39,670 nucleotides of DNA, from contig MU647853.1 in the NCBI GenBank assembly GCA_026770585.1, forward strand, positions 9,311 through 48,980, read 5' to 3'. The notes under the pieces were generated by a model, which was given only the letters and a program-made list of their open reading frames with translations, was not told the DNA's origin and made no database searches. This stretch comes from Baffinella frigidus. Lineage: Eukaryota > Cryptophyceae > Cryptomonadales > Baffinellaceae. Shown piece by piece: positions 11,201 through 21,942 of the stretch (positions are counted from its first letter, which is position 1; each line of letters opens with the position of its first letter). The position numbers and the translations under genes are program-made.

Positions 11201-11765
11201 TTTCAGGGTTCTCGAGTGAATGGTAGAGGTCAGCATTGCCAAGATGGTGTCAAGAAAAGTAGTTTTGAAGAGGGGGGAAGCTTCAAGGAATGCTATAAAA
11301 TGCATGCTCACACAGTGTATGGGGTTTCAAGGCGTGCGTGCATCTTGCTCGTCGAAGCAGTGTGCAGTGCAAAAATCAACAGCAACGTTGCATGGTGTTT
11401 GTTGACATCAAGGAGATGAAATGCACGAACCCGTTGTGAGTGGAATTGATGATCTTGAGCAACGACGTCGCCTCCATGCGCACTGCTTCCCTCGCCACCA
11501 AGTCCGCAAACTTCTGCACAAACTCCCTGGACCGGTGTGAAAATCGAGTGGAATAATCCTCACCTTTGAAAAAAAACGAGGGGTAATCAATTGTGCTTGG
11601 CACGTGGAACCGGGATCAACGCAGAAAAACAGGGAATTTACCTCACGAATTCCAGGGACAAACCTGATTTATTACGGTACGAGTCAAAGAGGTCCTGAGG
11701 GGAATGCCTTCTGATTACTGCTTTGTGAGAAAGCTCTCCAGTTTCGCATGTGCTCCAGCTCCGTC
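8209..11765 (-). CDS. 13-exon gene of unknown function with UBA-like segment (5' partial)
   Basis: Proposed minus-strand exons: 11765-11664, 11563 to about 11420, about 11195-10984, 10854-10690, 10494-10312, 10235-10152, 10017-9882, 9763-9498, 9327-9043, 8974-8935, 8841-8693, 8572-8519, 8391-8209 (TGA). Phases match at every junction except the one near 11.4-11.2 kb, which is ambiguous. Introns run from 68 to about 200 nt with GT-AG ends. The product is about 660 residues, missing its N-terminus. Exons 10 and 11 together give VNDKELEMVMKKTG and CSMPEVAEALDNSEY followed by PRKAIQLLE, resembling the UBA fold seen in NAC-alpha-type proteins. The C-terminus is Ala/Lys-rich. The central part (IDCYGYGFQRILHH; LSARFKPPLTGPIELSVEI) matches no family I can name. 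A UBA-like segment hints at ubiquitin or chaperone binding, which is inference only. Confidence 0.65.
9861..9895. repeat. 17-bp tandem duplication spanning a splice donor
   Basis: On the minus strand CCTGGAACGGTGGGTTT occurs twice in tandem. Each copy carries the same potential donor (AACG|GTGGGT). Only the first (exon end 9882) gives the phase that fits the next exon. Confidence 0.75.
10858..10910. repeat. ~26-bp tandem duplication carrying a splice acceptor
   Basis: On the minus strand the unit GTCCCCA.AAAGTTGACTTGCAG occurs twice. Each copy ends in the same TTGCAG acceptor. The distal copy is used in my exon model (exon starting 10854). Confidence 0.8.
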
Positions 11766-12383
11766 CTTAAAGACCTGTCACACTGCAACCTGCTTTCAGT
11801 GCTTCTGCGTATTTCAACCATTAAGAATGATAAATATTTCAGGTTGTGTGGGCCGGAGTAGTTTCTGTGTTGAGGTGCTATGAACAGGCAGCGACCCATC
11901 GTTCTCAAACTGTCACCATCCACCAAACAATCAAACTGCCACCAGGAAACAAAACGATCAGGTGAAAAGTGCGTGGCCTTGCAAAATAACAGGAAATCTT
12001 GACAAAGCTGCGGAAGTTCATATTTCACTGAGGGGAAGTTGGCGCATTTCATCAAAAGGCGCTATCTTTGTTGACAACACTACAATATTCGTGATACATT
12101 TGAGGAAAATCTCTCACGTAAACAAAAAAAATCGAAAATAGCCAAGATTGTGTGTTTTTGACCGTGTGGAATTTTGAGAAGATCTTCACATGCACCACTA
12201 GGACAAGTTGGTTTAAAATGGAACCAGTCTCGCAAACTGAAAAGGGATGACCCTGAGAAGTTTGATGTAGGCATCTTTTGCGTGAGTAGACACGGTCGGA
12301 TCCGCCTGGTGATCACTGCCAAAAATACACAGTTAGGCCCAGAAAGGATTGCTAAAATGTCTTGTCCCTGAACACCCTGATCA
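11766..12383 (-). other. Possible further exons upstream of the 13-exon gene
   Basis: An ATG-led minus frame at 12055-11684 (MKCANFPSVKYELPQLCQDF onward) has protein-like composition, but its frame does not join the exon at 11765 in phase at any obvious donor. The frame 12080-12562 overlaps the last exon of the PHD-like gene out of frame and is probably not coding. Confidence 0.3.
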
Positions 12384-13162
12384 TCAGTAGGAACTACTCG
12401 ACAACTCCTGAACGTAGCAAGAATTCCCTGGGTCGACTTCAAAGAAGGGCCCAACTTTGGGCCAATGGTCACACCTGTCGACAGCTTGAAGAAGTCCCTC
12501 AGCATCCAGAATAGGGATTGGAACGTGTGTCTCGACATACACTTCCTCCACAACCTGCCCAAGCATGATTAGGTCAAACACCAAAATCCAGAGATTGTAG
12601 AAATCAAACACCAAAATCCAGAGATTGTAGAAGAAAGCTCAATGGCAGGACCTTCGCAGCTTTCTTCTTTTTCTCCTTGTGTCGGATGTGCTGAGCCGAG
12701 ACCTTCGCTCTTCGGCAAACTGGGCATGTATATCCCTTGTACTGCCCTTTGGGAATTCCTGATTCACAATTCTCGATTCAGCGGAGAGTTCAATCCCATT
12801 TCAGGACCAGTGGAAGAAGGTAAGGTAAGTGAAAAGGTTTAAATACAGGCGTGTGCTAAATAAAACCTTGTTGCCGGCAGTACTTCTCCTTGCATTCAAT
12901 GTGCAATTGAACTTGACCACACGCGCCGCAGTCCGCATCAATCAGATCCTCCTCTGTGATATCGCACGTCTGCACAAACGTTGGCGTGATGAATTGAGTA
13001 GAGGACGCAAGGACACGCACGCTGGATTCAGCGATCTTCATGCATGCATCTATCATTAGAGAAAGAGAAGATGCACGGGTTTTGACCTTGTCTCTCAGGG
13101 GAGAAGGGGTGGTTTTGAGGACTTACCTCGTTGCAAATTGGGCAACATGGGCAGCATGCCAT
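12384..13162 (-). CDS. Small PHD-like (C4HC3) zinc-finger protein, four exons, 160 aa
   Basis: Exons 13162-13127 (ATG start, MACCPCCPICNE), 13035-12867, 12758-12652 and 12554-12384 (TGA). They total 483 nt, an exact multiple of three, and all junction phases agree (0, 1, 0). Donors are GAG|GTAAGT, CAAG|GTTTTA and AAG|GTCCTG; acceptors ATGAAG|, AATCAG| and GGGCAG|. Ligand order: CPIC, 37 residues, CGAC, five residues, HIEC, 19 residues, CPVC. That is a C4HC3 PHD arrangement with an unusually long first loop. A lysine-rich patch (HKEKKKKAAK) follows, then a 56-residue tail beginning VVEEVYVETH. PHD fingers usually read histone H3 tails; that role is inferred. The third donor is weak, so the tail junction is the least certain. 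Confidence 0.75.
12574..12633. repeat. 30-bp tandem duplication inside intron 3 of the PHD-like gene
   Basis: TCAAACACCAAAATCCAGAG with its following ten bases is repeated exactly at 12574 and 12604. It fills most of the 97-nt intron 12651-12555. Confidence 0.9.
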
Positions 13163-13709
13163 CTCGAACTACGTTCCCAATATCTACGTTCCCAATATGC
13201 TCGGAAACGTTGCCAATATGCTCGGAAAAAAAACCTAAATAAGAGTCCGTCACCATCCTGGAGCCATTTGTTTTTGAACATGTCACGTGACCGGCGAAAT
13301 CGGAGCACGAAATGCTTGGCCCTAAAACTCTCGGAAGCGTCCAGCTCTGGATGCTTTCTTAAAAAGAAACGTGATCCTTTGTAGTGGGTCACGTCCATTT
13401 TAAATTGGACTTTTACGACAACTTTAGACGACGCGACCACTTTCAACACCGCCCACGAAATCAACGAAACCCAAAATGGAGGCGGCGCGGCCAAGGTCCA
13501 AGCGGACATGACCAGGAGGGCAAGCCCAACATCTCCTGCCGCCCACGAGCCCTCGCTAGACTGCATCACCCCCCCCCCCCTTCCCGATTGCTGCCCTTGT
13601 ATGTTGAGGTTCTTTGAGCCCAGAATCCTGACCACCGTGTACCTCGCCGACCTTCTGAATCCTGCAATTTCCGGGTTTCTGAATGTGCACCCCTTTGACC
13701 TTGGCAACC
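13163..13709. other. Upstream region of the PHD-like gene
   Basis: Contains short tandem copies of CCAATAT(CTACGTT / GCTCGGAA) at about 13177-13230 immediately upstream of the ATG, and a run of C at about 13569-13580. No TATA-like box is obvious on the minus strand. The 271-codon minus frame 13123-13938 crosses repeats and has no recognisable domain. Confidence 0.4.
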
Positions 13710-13988
13710 CGCACAACTTTACAACCACGCTGTGTGTGTCATTTTGTTTGCAAATAAAGAAATAGACTGACACTATTGTGAATTGTACGCCGCTCACCTT
13801 ACCCGGCTGCTCCGTGCTTTTACTCAAACACCGTTTGGCCTTTAGAACTCGCACAACTCCACAATCCCATTGCATGTATTGTTTCTGGTTGCAAATAAAT
13901 AAATTTATTGACACTATTGTGAATTGTACGCCGCTCACGTTGAACCGGCGGCCCCGTGCTTTTACTCAAACACCGTTTGGGGGTCCGC
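13710..13988. repeat. Two ~140-bp tandem repeat units
   Basis: Units start CGCACAACT at 13710 and 13850 and share GACACTATTGTGAATTGTAC and TTTTACTCAAACACCGTTTG. Confidence 0.85.
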
Positions 13989-14450
13989 AGGTGAGGGCAG
14001 CACGCATCATCGCATGGCCGACGAGGATGGCTGCTGACGCGGGGCGGGGGGGGGCGCCAAGCAAGAAACGAAATGAAAAGGGGCGGCTAGACCTAACTGG
14101 GTCGGCCGGAGCTCAGACGCAGATGATCTCGTATCATTCAATGGATATCATAACCAAGTGAGGTGCGAGGATTAGGCGAATTGAGTGTAATACAAAGCAC
14201 CAAAGCACCAAATGAAGGTCGATCCGAAAAAAGGACCTGGCGAGGAAAGGTGAGACGGGACATTCGTGGGGGGGACATTCGGGACGAGGAACGTACGCGC
14301 GCGGTGAGGACAGCATACATCATCGCATGGCCGGCGAGGCCGGCTGCGGACGTGGGGCGGGGGGCGCGCACAGCATGCCTGGCGGCGGTGCGCCCGCGGA
14401 GGGACCCCTTCCGGGTCCCTTTGCTTCTGAGGGGCCTTTCCGGCATTGTG
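13989..14450. repeat. Dispersed direct repeats about 313 bp apart
   Basis: GTGAGGGCAGCACGCATCAT (about 13991) recurs as a close variant at about 14304, each followed by CGCATGGCCG.CGAGG.. and a G-rich run. No gene is recognised; several long frames exist only because of GC richness. Confidence 0.6.
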
Positions 14451-14451
14451 G

Positions 14452-14680
14452 GCTCGACGAGGGGGGGCGGGGACGACGCGCTCGACGGCCTTGCGGCGGC
14501 GCGCCCGACAAGACAATCTTTCTTAGTTCGACTAGGGGGGGAAGTGTTGGGCCAGTCTGGTAAATTTGCCAGGTAGGTCTGATGCGCGATCCATCGGGAG
14601 CGGCCCCTTGAACCACAGCGGGCAGAGCCCAATGCTTTATTTGGAAGTAAGGCGTATCTGGTGCGGGTCGATCCTCGAGC
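14452..14680 (+). repeat. Inverted repeat pair 2, left arm
   Basis: Two blocks here (about 14452-14495 and 14549-14675) reappear as reverse complement at about 18286-18330 and 18067-18180. The 14588-14670 block, from ATCCATCGGGAGCGGCCCC through AAGTAAGGCGTATCTGGT, is nearly exact. Confidence 0.8.
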
Positions 14681-14693
14681 GGACGCGGTCGCG

Positions 14694-15000
14694 CGCCCAC
14701 GACTGGGCGTATCTTCGGGTAGTCTACCCCCTTTTATGCGCGCCGCCGGAGCGGGGGCCGTCGCCTTGGTGCAGAACTAGCGTTCCTCCATTAGTTGCCC
14801 CTGGAAACTTGGCACCGTGCACGCGTCGCATTCGGGGGGAAGGAAGGGGGCCAGTGGATGTTCGCCCACGACTGCGCTTAGTTTCAGGTAGTCAGACTCC
14901 TTTGCATGCGCGCCGCCGGCGCTGGGCCCTCGCCTTGGTGCAGAACTAGCACTCCCCCATTAGTTGCACCCCTGCAACTTCAGAACTTGGCACCCCGCTG
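14694..15000. repeat. Two ~169-bp tandem repeat units
   Basis: CGCCCACGACTG at 14694 and 14863 starts units sharing GCGCGCCGCCGG and CCTTGGTGCAGAACTAGC. Confidence 0.8.
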
Positions 15001-17705
15001 GCGCCGCCCAGCAGGCCGAGAGCCTCGTTCCGCAGCTACGACCGCGCTTCCCACGCACTTGCTGAAGCGATGGCGCACGCTGCTGCTGCCGGGGTTGGTG
15101 CGCAGTTGGTTCGCCCCCGTGGTTTGCGAAAACACGTAGGAAATCAGGTGGCCTCCGACCACGGAAGGGCGCTGTTTGGACGGGGAGGGCAATGCGCGTG
15201 AGCGGCAGAGTCTTCTAGAGGGTCGTGTATACGTTGCACGTCGATTCCGCGCTGCTGCGAGGAGCGTGCTCGCGGTACAGCGTGCGGTCTGCCTTCAGAG
15301 CGGAGCTGGGCTCGGAGTGCAGGGGCGAGTCGCGAGTGATCGCAAACGCCTGCAAGTCCGCAACTCTTGGCTGCCAGAAGTTGTTCGTTTGGTGCCATGG
15401 TCATACCTTGCACTTTCCCCAGTCACACAACGCTTGTCTGGGCCGCATGCACGTAGAGCGATGCATTCTGACGTTGCTGGAACGAGGCGCGAGACCAGCT
15501 CTGAGCCTGAGCATGGCACGAAGGTGCAAAGTAGTGCCGTGCACGCTACGTAGCAGTCACAACGTGTTTTCACAGGGATGGTCAGAGCTCATGCAGTGGT
15601 CTATACCCCCACATCCTGGCGTTACACACCTCCCATCCTTGCCTCTATGTTGAGGGGCAGAGATGCCTCCTCACACCACGAGTGGCACAAAGAGACAGGA
15701 AGCCGCGCCGAGCACGCCGGGAAGTGGGGGAAACTGACGCTCAGGGTATTACGAACGTGTCTGGTAGGTTTTATGTTCGACAGATGGCGGCTAGGGGTTG
15801 TTCAGCGGTACATTCTTTGCGTTCAGTACATGCCCCCTTTCGCGAAATCTCCCCCTGGCGCTTTGCAGAGCAATGGGGCACGATAGCAAAAATAAGAGAC
15901 GGTCAATCAAAGGGGAATATCTGGGTGAACACGGTTGCACAGGGCCCGAGTTCACAGCCACAGCGCGCCGCGACTTCTATTCACGTGGACTTGAAGGGCG
16001 CGCACCCGTCCACGACGTGCTTATCCGCCCCGTGCAGCTGCAGAATACGCCCCCTGCCCGCCGCACCTGCCCAGATCGCCAAGAACCCCTACGTTGAACG
16101 TCGCAGGGAAGCAGTTGCGGCGCTGCTCAGCAGAACCTGGCCGCGCAGCGGCTGGGTGCGACCATCGCGCGTCGCATGCGAGACCGGGTCGGGAGCACGC
16201 TCACCACCGCGCGAATGCCGCCGTTCACGTGCTCGCCGTTGCTGTAACGCAGGTGTATCATCAACAAACTCTGCCTCCTGGTCCTAATGTGCAGTTTCCG
16301 GTCCCCTGAAGCCCGCGCGGGACCGCGGCGCACCCAGAATCCGCCATGGTCTTTGCGTCCATCTATTTCCGTTTGTGTCTCTTACATGTTTTTATTCGGT
16401 ACCACGAAATTTGGAATGTGTGTGTCCTTCACTCAGTTTAAAAGTCCCTCCTCATCTGAGGAAGCCCGTGATCGAATTTTAGGGCCAAGAAATTACGAAA
16501 TCAACGAAACGAAATAAAGTTGAGGTGGGGTCGAAATGAGTTGAGGTGGGGTAGGATGGCATGGGCGCGGCGTGGCGGTAGTGGTGCAGCGGCAAGCAGG
16601 GTAGGTGTATTTGGAAGTCCACGTGCGGGAGCAGCAGGGCGCACCCCCATACGGGGGCACTAGAGCGAGCACGCGCGCGGGAGCAGTATAGAACACACAG
16701 GTGTGGGCAGCCGAGCAAGAACGCGGGAGCAGGCAGGGAGAGCAGCAGCGCGCTTGGCCCCAGTTATGCTTGTTTATTCGGACCGACAGGGACAACACTG
16801 CCGGGTGGAAGCCGCTTAAACAAGCTATCCCAAAATCGGACCCCGGTTGTCCTGTATCTACTTACGTCCGGGGCCAACCCCCCAATTTCACACCGTGGCT
16901 TGGTGCTAGACCGGAGACCGCTCTCGCGGGGGTGGGGCACGTTCCTTGAGCCCAATAGCAGTGAACCGACAACCATGCGTGCTCTGGTGCAGGTACTGGG
17001 CCGTCAAGCACGCCTGAACAAGCTGGGCAGGTCTGCACACCCGTGGAGGCCCCAACCGTCCAGACGCTAAGACTCCAGCACCTTGCCTGCGTGTCCCCCC
17101 TAGCTCTCGGATTTTTACCCCCAGCCCGCCGTCTGGATCCAAGCACCGTCGCCGGTGCAAGGACGGTACCGAGAGATTCACGGGGATTCCGCGCAACGGG
17201 TTGCCTTGCCTCTTAAACCCACGGCAGCACCCGAGCCTAAGCTCTGGGTGAGACCACGTAACAGCCATCACCATTTCCGTGCACGGTGTAAATGAATCAC
17301 CACTTCACGCGCGGACCCCGAGGGGCCGGAGATCAGGCTGTCACACCCGTGGGGAGACTAGGGGTAGGTGCGGTCCCTCCCGGTGGGGGCCTACCCCAGG
17401 GCGAATTTTATGAAGCACAGGGACCTAGCTAGAGGAGAGGACTCAAACTACGAGACTACCGACGTTGTAGTAGCGCCACTACTCCGTGCTTCCTACCCCG
17501 GTGTCTTGGTCCGCTGGGGAGTTGTCTCAACAAGGCTAAGCCTAGAGAGACCCCTCCACCCCCCACCCCCCCGTCCCGCCAAGGCTACGCCTAGGCGAGA
17601 CCCCCCCCCCGTCCTCGTGCTTCAAGGCCTGCGCAGCGTGCCGCAGTGACCGAGCACAAGGCTCCTATCCCCTACTCTCCTACCACGTACCCCCTACCCC
17701 CTTAC
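15001..17705. other. GC-rich stretch with no recognised gene
   Basis: Frames of up to about 200 codons exist on both strands, but none has a recognisable domain, a clear exon structure or repeat-free support. The motif GTTGAGGTGGGGT occurs twice near 16520-16553 and again at 18364, so this area shares fragments with the inverted duplication. A degenerate pair (AAGGCTA.GCCTAG..GAGACCCC) lies at about 17530-17610. Confidence 0.4.
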
Positions 17706-17819
17706 AGGGATACCTCGCTCATAGGAAACTGCCACCCCCTAGGACGCTACCGTAGGCCTATGCCTAGGGCCCTACGGTGGTCCTAGGGGCGGGCAGTTTC
17801 TCATGAGCGAGGTACCCCT
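17706..17819. repeat. Fold-back hairpin, ~42-bp arms
   Basis: AGGGATACCTCGCTCATAGG at the left is matched on the opposite strand by AGGGGTACCTCGCTCATGAG at the right. The arms continue through AAACTGCC..CCCCTAGGAC and a partly complementary middle (CTACCGTAGG / CCCTACGGTGG). No coding content; a small non-autonomous element is likely. Confidence 0.8.
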
Positions 17820-18059
17820 TTACTCCCTCCCCGCTTGCTCCCCCCCTGGCCTCGCTTGCGGTTTGGACAGAAGCCGGGGTTCAGGGGGTTCCCCGCACCT
17901 TTGACGCCCTTGGTCTTGCCCCGCGACTTCTTGATCAGCTTCTTGATCTTGAGCCGCGGTGCCTGCGCTGGGGTGGTCGGTGCAGGAGGCGTCGCCCCAT
18001 TTCGTTGATTTCGTGTTTAATAGACAGGATTGTCGGTGTCAGCCCATGCGATCCCCAAG

Positions 18060-18342
18060 CCAGGACCAGATACGCCTTACTTCCAAATAAAGCATTGGGC
18101 TCTGCCCGCTGTGGTTCAAGGGGCCGCTCCCGATGGATCACACGTCAGACCTGTCAGGCAAAAATAGCCAGACTAGTCTTCCGCTTCCCCCTAGACTAAT
18201 CAGAAAGTTCTTAATAGGCGCACACCCCCCATGGGTGAACTCGGGTACTGGGAGCAGCGCAATGCCGGGACCCAGTCTCCTCTACGTGCGAGGCCGTCGA
18301 GCGCGCCGTCCCCGCCCCCCCTCGTCGAGCCCACGATCCTTT
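18060..18342 (-). repeat. Inverted repeat pair 2, right arm
   Basis: Reverse complement of the left arm at 14452-14680, in the same block order, with lower similarity in between. It lies directly beside the left arm of the larger inverted duplication. Confidence 0.8.
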
Positions 18343-18360
18343 TTCTGTTGTGTGAGCTAA

Positions 18361-18964
18361 AGGGTTGAGGTGGGGTATATGATCCTAAAGGAGATCCCCG
18401 CAGTTCTCAAAATACGTGGAAAAAAGGCTGGCGAGCTCGGCGGAGACGGGCGGCGGCAGGCGCGCGCGGGGAGCTGCGAGCCTCTACAAGGAGCTTACGG
18501 ACCATCAAGGTACCCCCCCTGGCGCCCTGTGTACTCAGCGCCGCGTCAGCGGCGCCCCCCGCCCCCTCTCACGCACAAATCTGACTTGTGCGATACCCGA
18601 AATCGACGAGCGGGGCGTAGCCATGCGCGGCGCGGGGGGGGGCGGAACAAATCCGGAGGCACCGTTTCTGCGGAGCTGTAGCGTGTGCCGATGAGTTGGC
18701 GCTTGTCCCGAGGCGCTGGCGGCGCTGGCTCAGATTTCGGGCAACTTTCTGTGAGCGCTGGTCACAATGGTCAGACGATGCGCTGAGGGCCGCGGCGCCG
18801 TACCCCTGCGAGATTCTGCGGCGTTATCCTGCCTGCGTGGTCCGGGATGGGTGTGGGTCGGGTTTCACCCCGGGAGCTGCGCCCCTGGGACGCAAAGTGC
18901 GTGTTCCGCTGCACGACTGGTGCTTGCAGGGTTCGGGGGGGGATGTTGAGGTGCGGTGTCGACG
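18361..18964 (+). repeat. Inverted duplication, left arm (~604 bp)
   Basis: Matches the reverse complement of 20288-20890 almost throughout. The core 18400-18760 differs at only one or two positions, with more differences toward both ends. Both arms contain the same open frames (for example one starting MEKRLASSAETGG), but since the DNA itself is duplicated this is no evidence of coding. Confidence 0.95.
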
Positions 18965-20287
18965 TTGTGAGGCTCGATAGCGCTGCCCCGACCCTGTCGC
19001 TTGCTCCGGCGATGCGATGGGCTACCTGCGCATGTCGGACGTCGGTGACGGGGGGAAGGCTGCTGCGGACAGCAAGATGCGGGCGACCAACGCACTCGCT
19101 CTGAGTATGCAGGACAACTCGGTTCTGACTCGGGTTTCTCCCAGGAACGCTGGATGTGATGCCTTAAACGCTTGTCTCTTGATCGGATATATGTATGCGA
19201 GCGCTGCGAGCGTTTTTCAGGCCCTGAGAAGGTCGGAGCGCGCTGCCTGGTGCCAAAAACTCGACGAAAATTGCCTGGGAATGCAATAGATATCACGGAA
19301 TCGAGGCGACCACGGTGTGAATACACGTGGTACAGCATGCTCAGACCGGGAGATATCATGATGTGGGACAGTACGCAGTAGCGTGTCACCTTTGTTTGGT
19401 CGGTAGGTTGGAAATCTGGCAGTAGTTGTGGATCTCCCCTCGCGGCTTCCGCACTGCCAGTGGGGCGCTGTGCACCAACTCCTGGCTGCCTGGGACAACC
19501 AAACCTCCGGATAAACACTCGATTACTTCGGTCTAGCATGTATCATGATCCCCACGGAGTACCGCGACGGTCAGAGCTGAATATTGGAAGGAACTATATA
19601 ATTTGTGTCGAAAGGGTACCCCCATCAAGCGATTTTGAGCACGCGTTTGCAGCACAAATGCAACTACCCGTGCGCAGCACCTCTCCATCTTCACAGGCGT
19701 TCACCACCATAACGTGTGCGGTCTCGGAGGGGGTTCCGGACAGCCAAGAGTTGATTCGCGCGGTTGCTGGTCAGAACATCACCTGCGCCCCACATGTTGA
19801 CTCCGTTCCTAGTTCGCACCCCTGGACGCGCACACCGGCGAATCAAGCGCCGCCGGTGCACCCGGGCACGCCACAGCCCACCCCTAGACTGGTGCGTGTG
19901 GTCAGGGGCGCACGGCTTGAGTTCTGCACCTGCCCTGAGGTGCTTGCATGGTGAATTTCTGGAATTTGGCAAATTCCAAGGAGCCCCCCAGCAGCGCTAC
20001 TCCCCCAAATCGCCTCCGCTGTGGCCGCCATCCCGCACGGAGCTTGGCATGAATAGTGCCATGCACCTGTGAACAACACCGCAGCTGCGCCCCGCCCCTG
20101 AGGGCCGCCAGAGCCTAAGCGGCGTGCTCTCAAAAAACGGCCCTCGCAGAAGCAAGCACTCAGATCCCTGGATACCCCCCTTCCCGAGCGTGCCGCGCCC
20201 TCCCCTCCACGATTCTGCTTCACTTGCATGGGGCGCACGGTTCCAGCTACTCAGACCCAGCCTGCTGCGGCAAACAGCCGAACGGGG
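18965..20287. other. Spacer between arms of the inverted duplication
   Basis: About 1.3 kb with no recognised gene. Parts of it (about 19280-19560) resemble 21590-21870 in the same orientation (GGCGACCACGG; TCTAGCATG.ATGATCCCCAC), and 19980-20060 resembles the reverse complement of about 21330-21395. The wider area is a mosaic of one repeat family. Confidence 0.5.
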
Positions 20288-20890
20288 CGTCGACACCGCA
20301 CCTCGACATTCCCCCCCGAACCCTTCAATCACCATCCGTGCAGCGGAACACGCACTTTGCGTCCCAGGGGCGCAGCTCCCGGGGTGAAACCCGACCCACA
20401 CCCATCCCGGACCACGCAGGCAGGATAACGCCGCAGAAGTTCGCAGGGGCACGGCGCTGCGGCCCTAAGCGCGTCGTCTGACCATTGTGACCAGCGCTCA
20501 CAGAAAGGTGCCCGAAATCTGAGCCAGCGCCGCCAGCGCCTCGGGACAAGCGCCAACTCATCGGCACACGCTACAGCTCCGCAGAAACGGTGCCTCCGGA
20601 TTTGTTCCGCCCCACCCCGCGCCGCGCATGGCTACGCCCCGCTCGTCGATTTCGGGTATCGCACAAGTCAGATTTGTGCGTGAGAGGGGGCGGGGGGCGC
20701 CGCTGACGCGGCGCTGAGTACACAGGGCGCCAGGGGGGGTACCTTGATGGTCCGTAAGCTCCTTGTAGAGGCTCGCAGCTCCCCGCGCGCGCCTGCCGCC
20801 GCCCGTCTCCGCCGAGCTCGCCAGCCTTTTTTCCACGTATTTTGAGAACTGCGGGGAATTCCTTTAGACGCATATACCCCACCCCACCCT
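20288..20890 (-). repeat. Inverted duplication, right arm (~603 bp)
   Basis: Reverse complement of 18361-18964, beginning CGTCGACACCGCACC and ending at CATATACCCCACCCCACCCT. Confidence 0.95.
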
Positions 20891-21942
20891 TTTTGTCGGG
20901 TTCGCGGAACCGGGCCCCGGAGGGGGGCGGGGCCGCGCGCAGCGCTCGCGCTAGGAGCTGTGATCGGGGGGAAGCAGCAACACGCGGGGGAATGGCGCAA
21001 AAGCGGCGGCAGAACCCCCGCGGGCCGCCCCGCTCGGCAAGATCCAATCCTGAAAAATCGATCAACCTGTTTTGGCCGAGGCAACTGGGCCACGGACGGC
21101 GGCAAAGGCCGCGTGTAGGCGGCATGGCGCGGCGCTGGCCATCTGGTAACACCTTGGGCGCCCCCGCAGGGTAGGTGGTGCGCGCGAGGCATCCGCTTGG
21201 GGGGCGGCAGGCTGTTTTTTTCGGATTCAGGAAACGCGTGGAAAGGTGCCCTCCCTTTTGCCTCGAGAACGGCATCATCCCTGCCAGATTATGCTGTGTT
21301 GATGTGACTCGGTGCAAGACACAACCTATGTCGAGCCCCATGCGGGATAGTGGCAACATCTGGGGCAATTCCGGGGTGTAGCGCTGCTGGGGGCGCTCAC
21401 CAAAAATCGTTGGGATTTGGGCTCTTGACAAGTGGGAGCAAGATGGCTAGACTTCGCCTGAGAGGTATGGTCAAGCTGACCGGTTCGCTCGAAATCATGG
21501 CTGCCAAGATTTGTGCCGGGCGCGGGAGAGGGCTGTGCCCCGGAGCGTGCTGCTGGGTGCCCAAATGCAACGAACAGTGGCAGGGAAATTTACCAGAGCA
21601 CACTGAATCTAGGCGACCACGGGTGCATACCGCTGCGTCAGCACCCTCATGTTTGGAGATCTCCTGCAATAGATCAGTATGCACACAGGGGGCACTTTTA
21701 TTGCCGGAGCTAGGGCGCGAAGTTTCCCGGCAGCAGGGCCCGAAGCCAAGTCTCTCCCGCACCCTGCAACCGCTCACGATGTCCCGTGTGGTGAGATTTT
21801 CTACCCACACCGACCGAATTAGACTCGTATGGGGTCGATCTAGCATGCATGATGATCCCCACCGACTGTCGTGGCCATGCGATCCCAGGAGCTACCGTCC
21901 TAACCCCATGCAGCTCCTGTGTTGCAGCTCAAACAACCACAC
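20891..21942. other. Repeat mosaic, no recognised gene
   Basis: Open frames on both strands (for example 21350-21955 plus) lack recognisable domains. Segments are shared with the spacer of the inverted duplication as described there. Confidence 0.4.

Noticed and set aside
12080-12562. 160-codon minus frame overlapping the last exon of the PHD-like gene
   Set aside because: Out of frame with the phase-consistent exon model, which accounts for the 5' two-thirds of this interval.
18416-18694. 92-codon frame found in both arms of the inverted duplication
   Set aside because: The arms are nearly identical DNA, so conservation of the frame carries no information; composition is that of GC-rich non-coding sequence.
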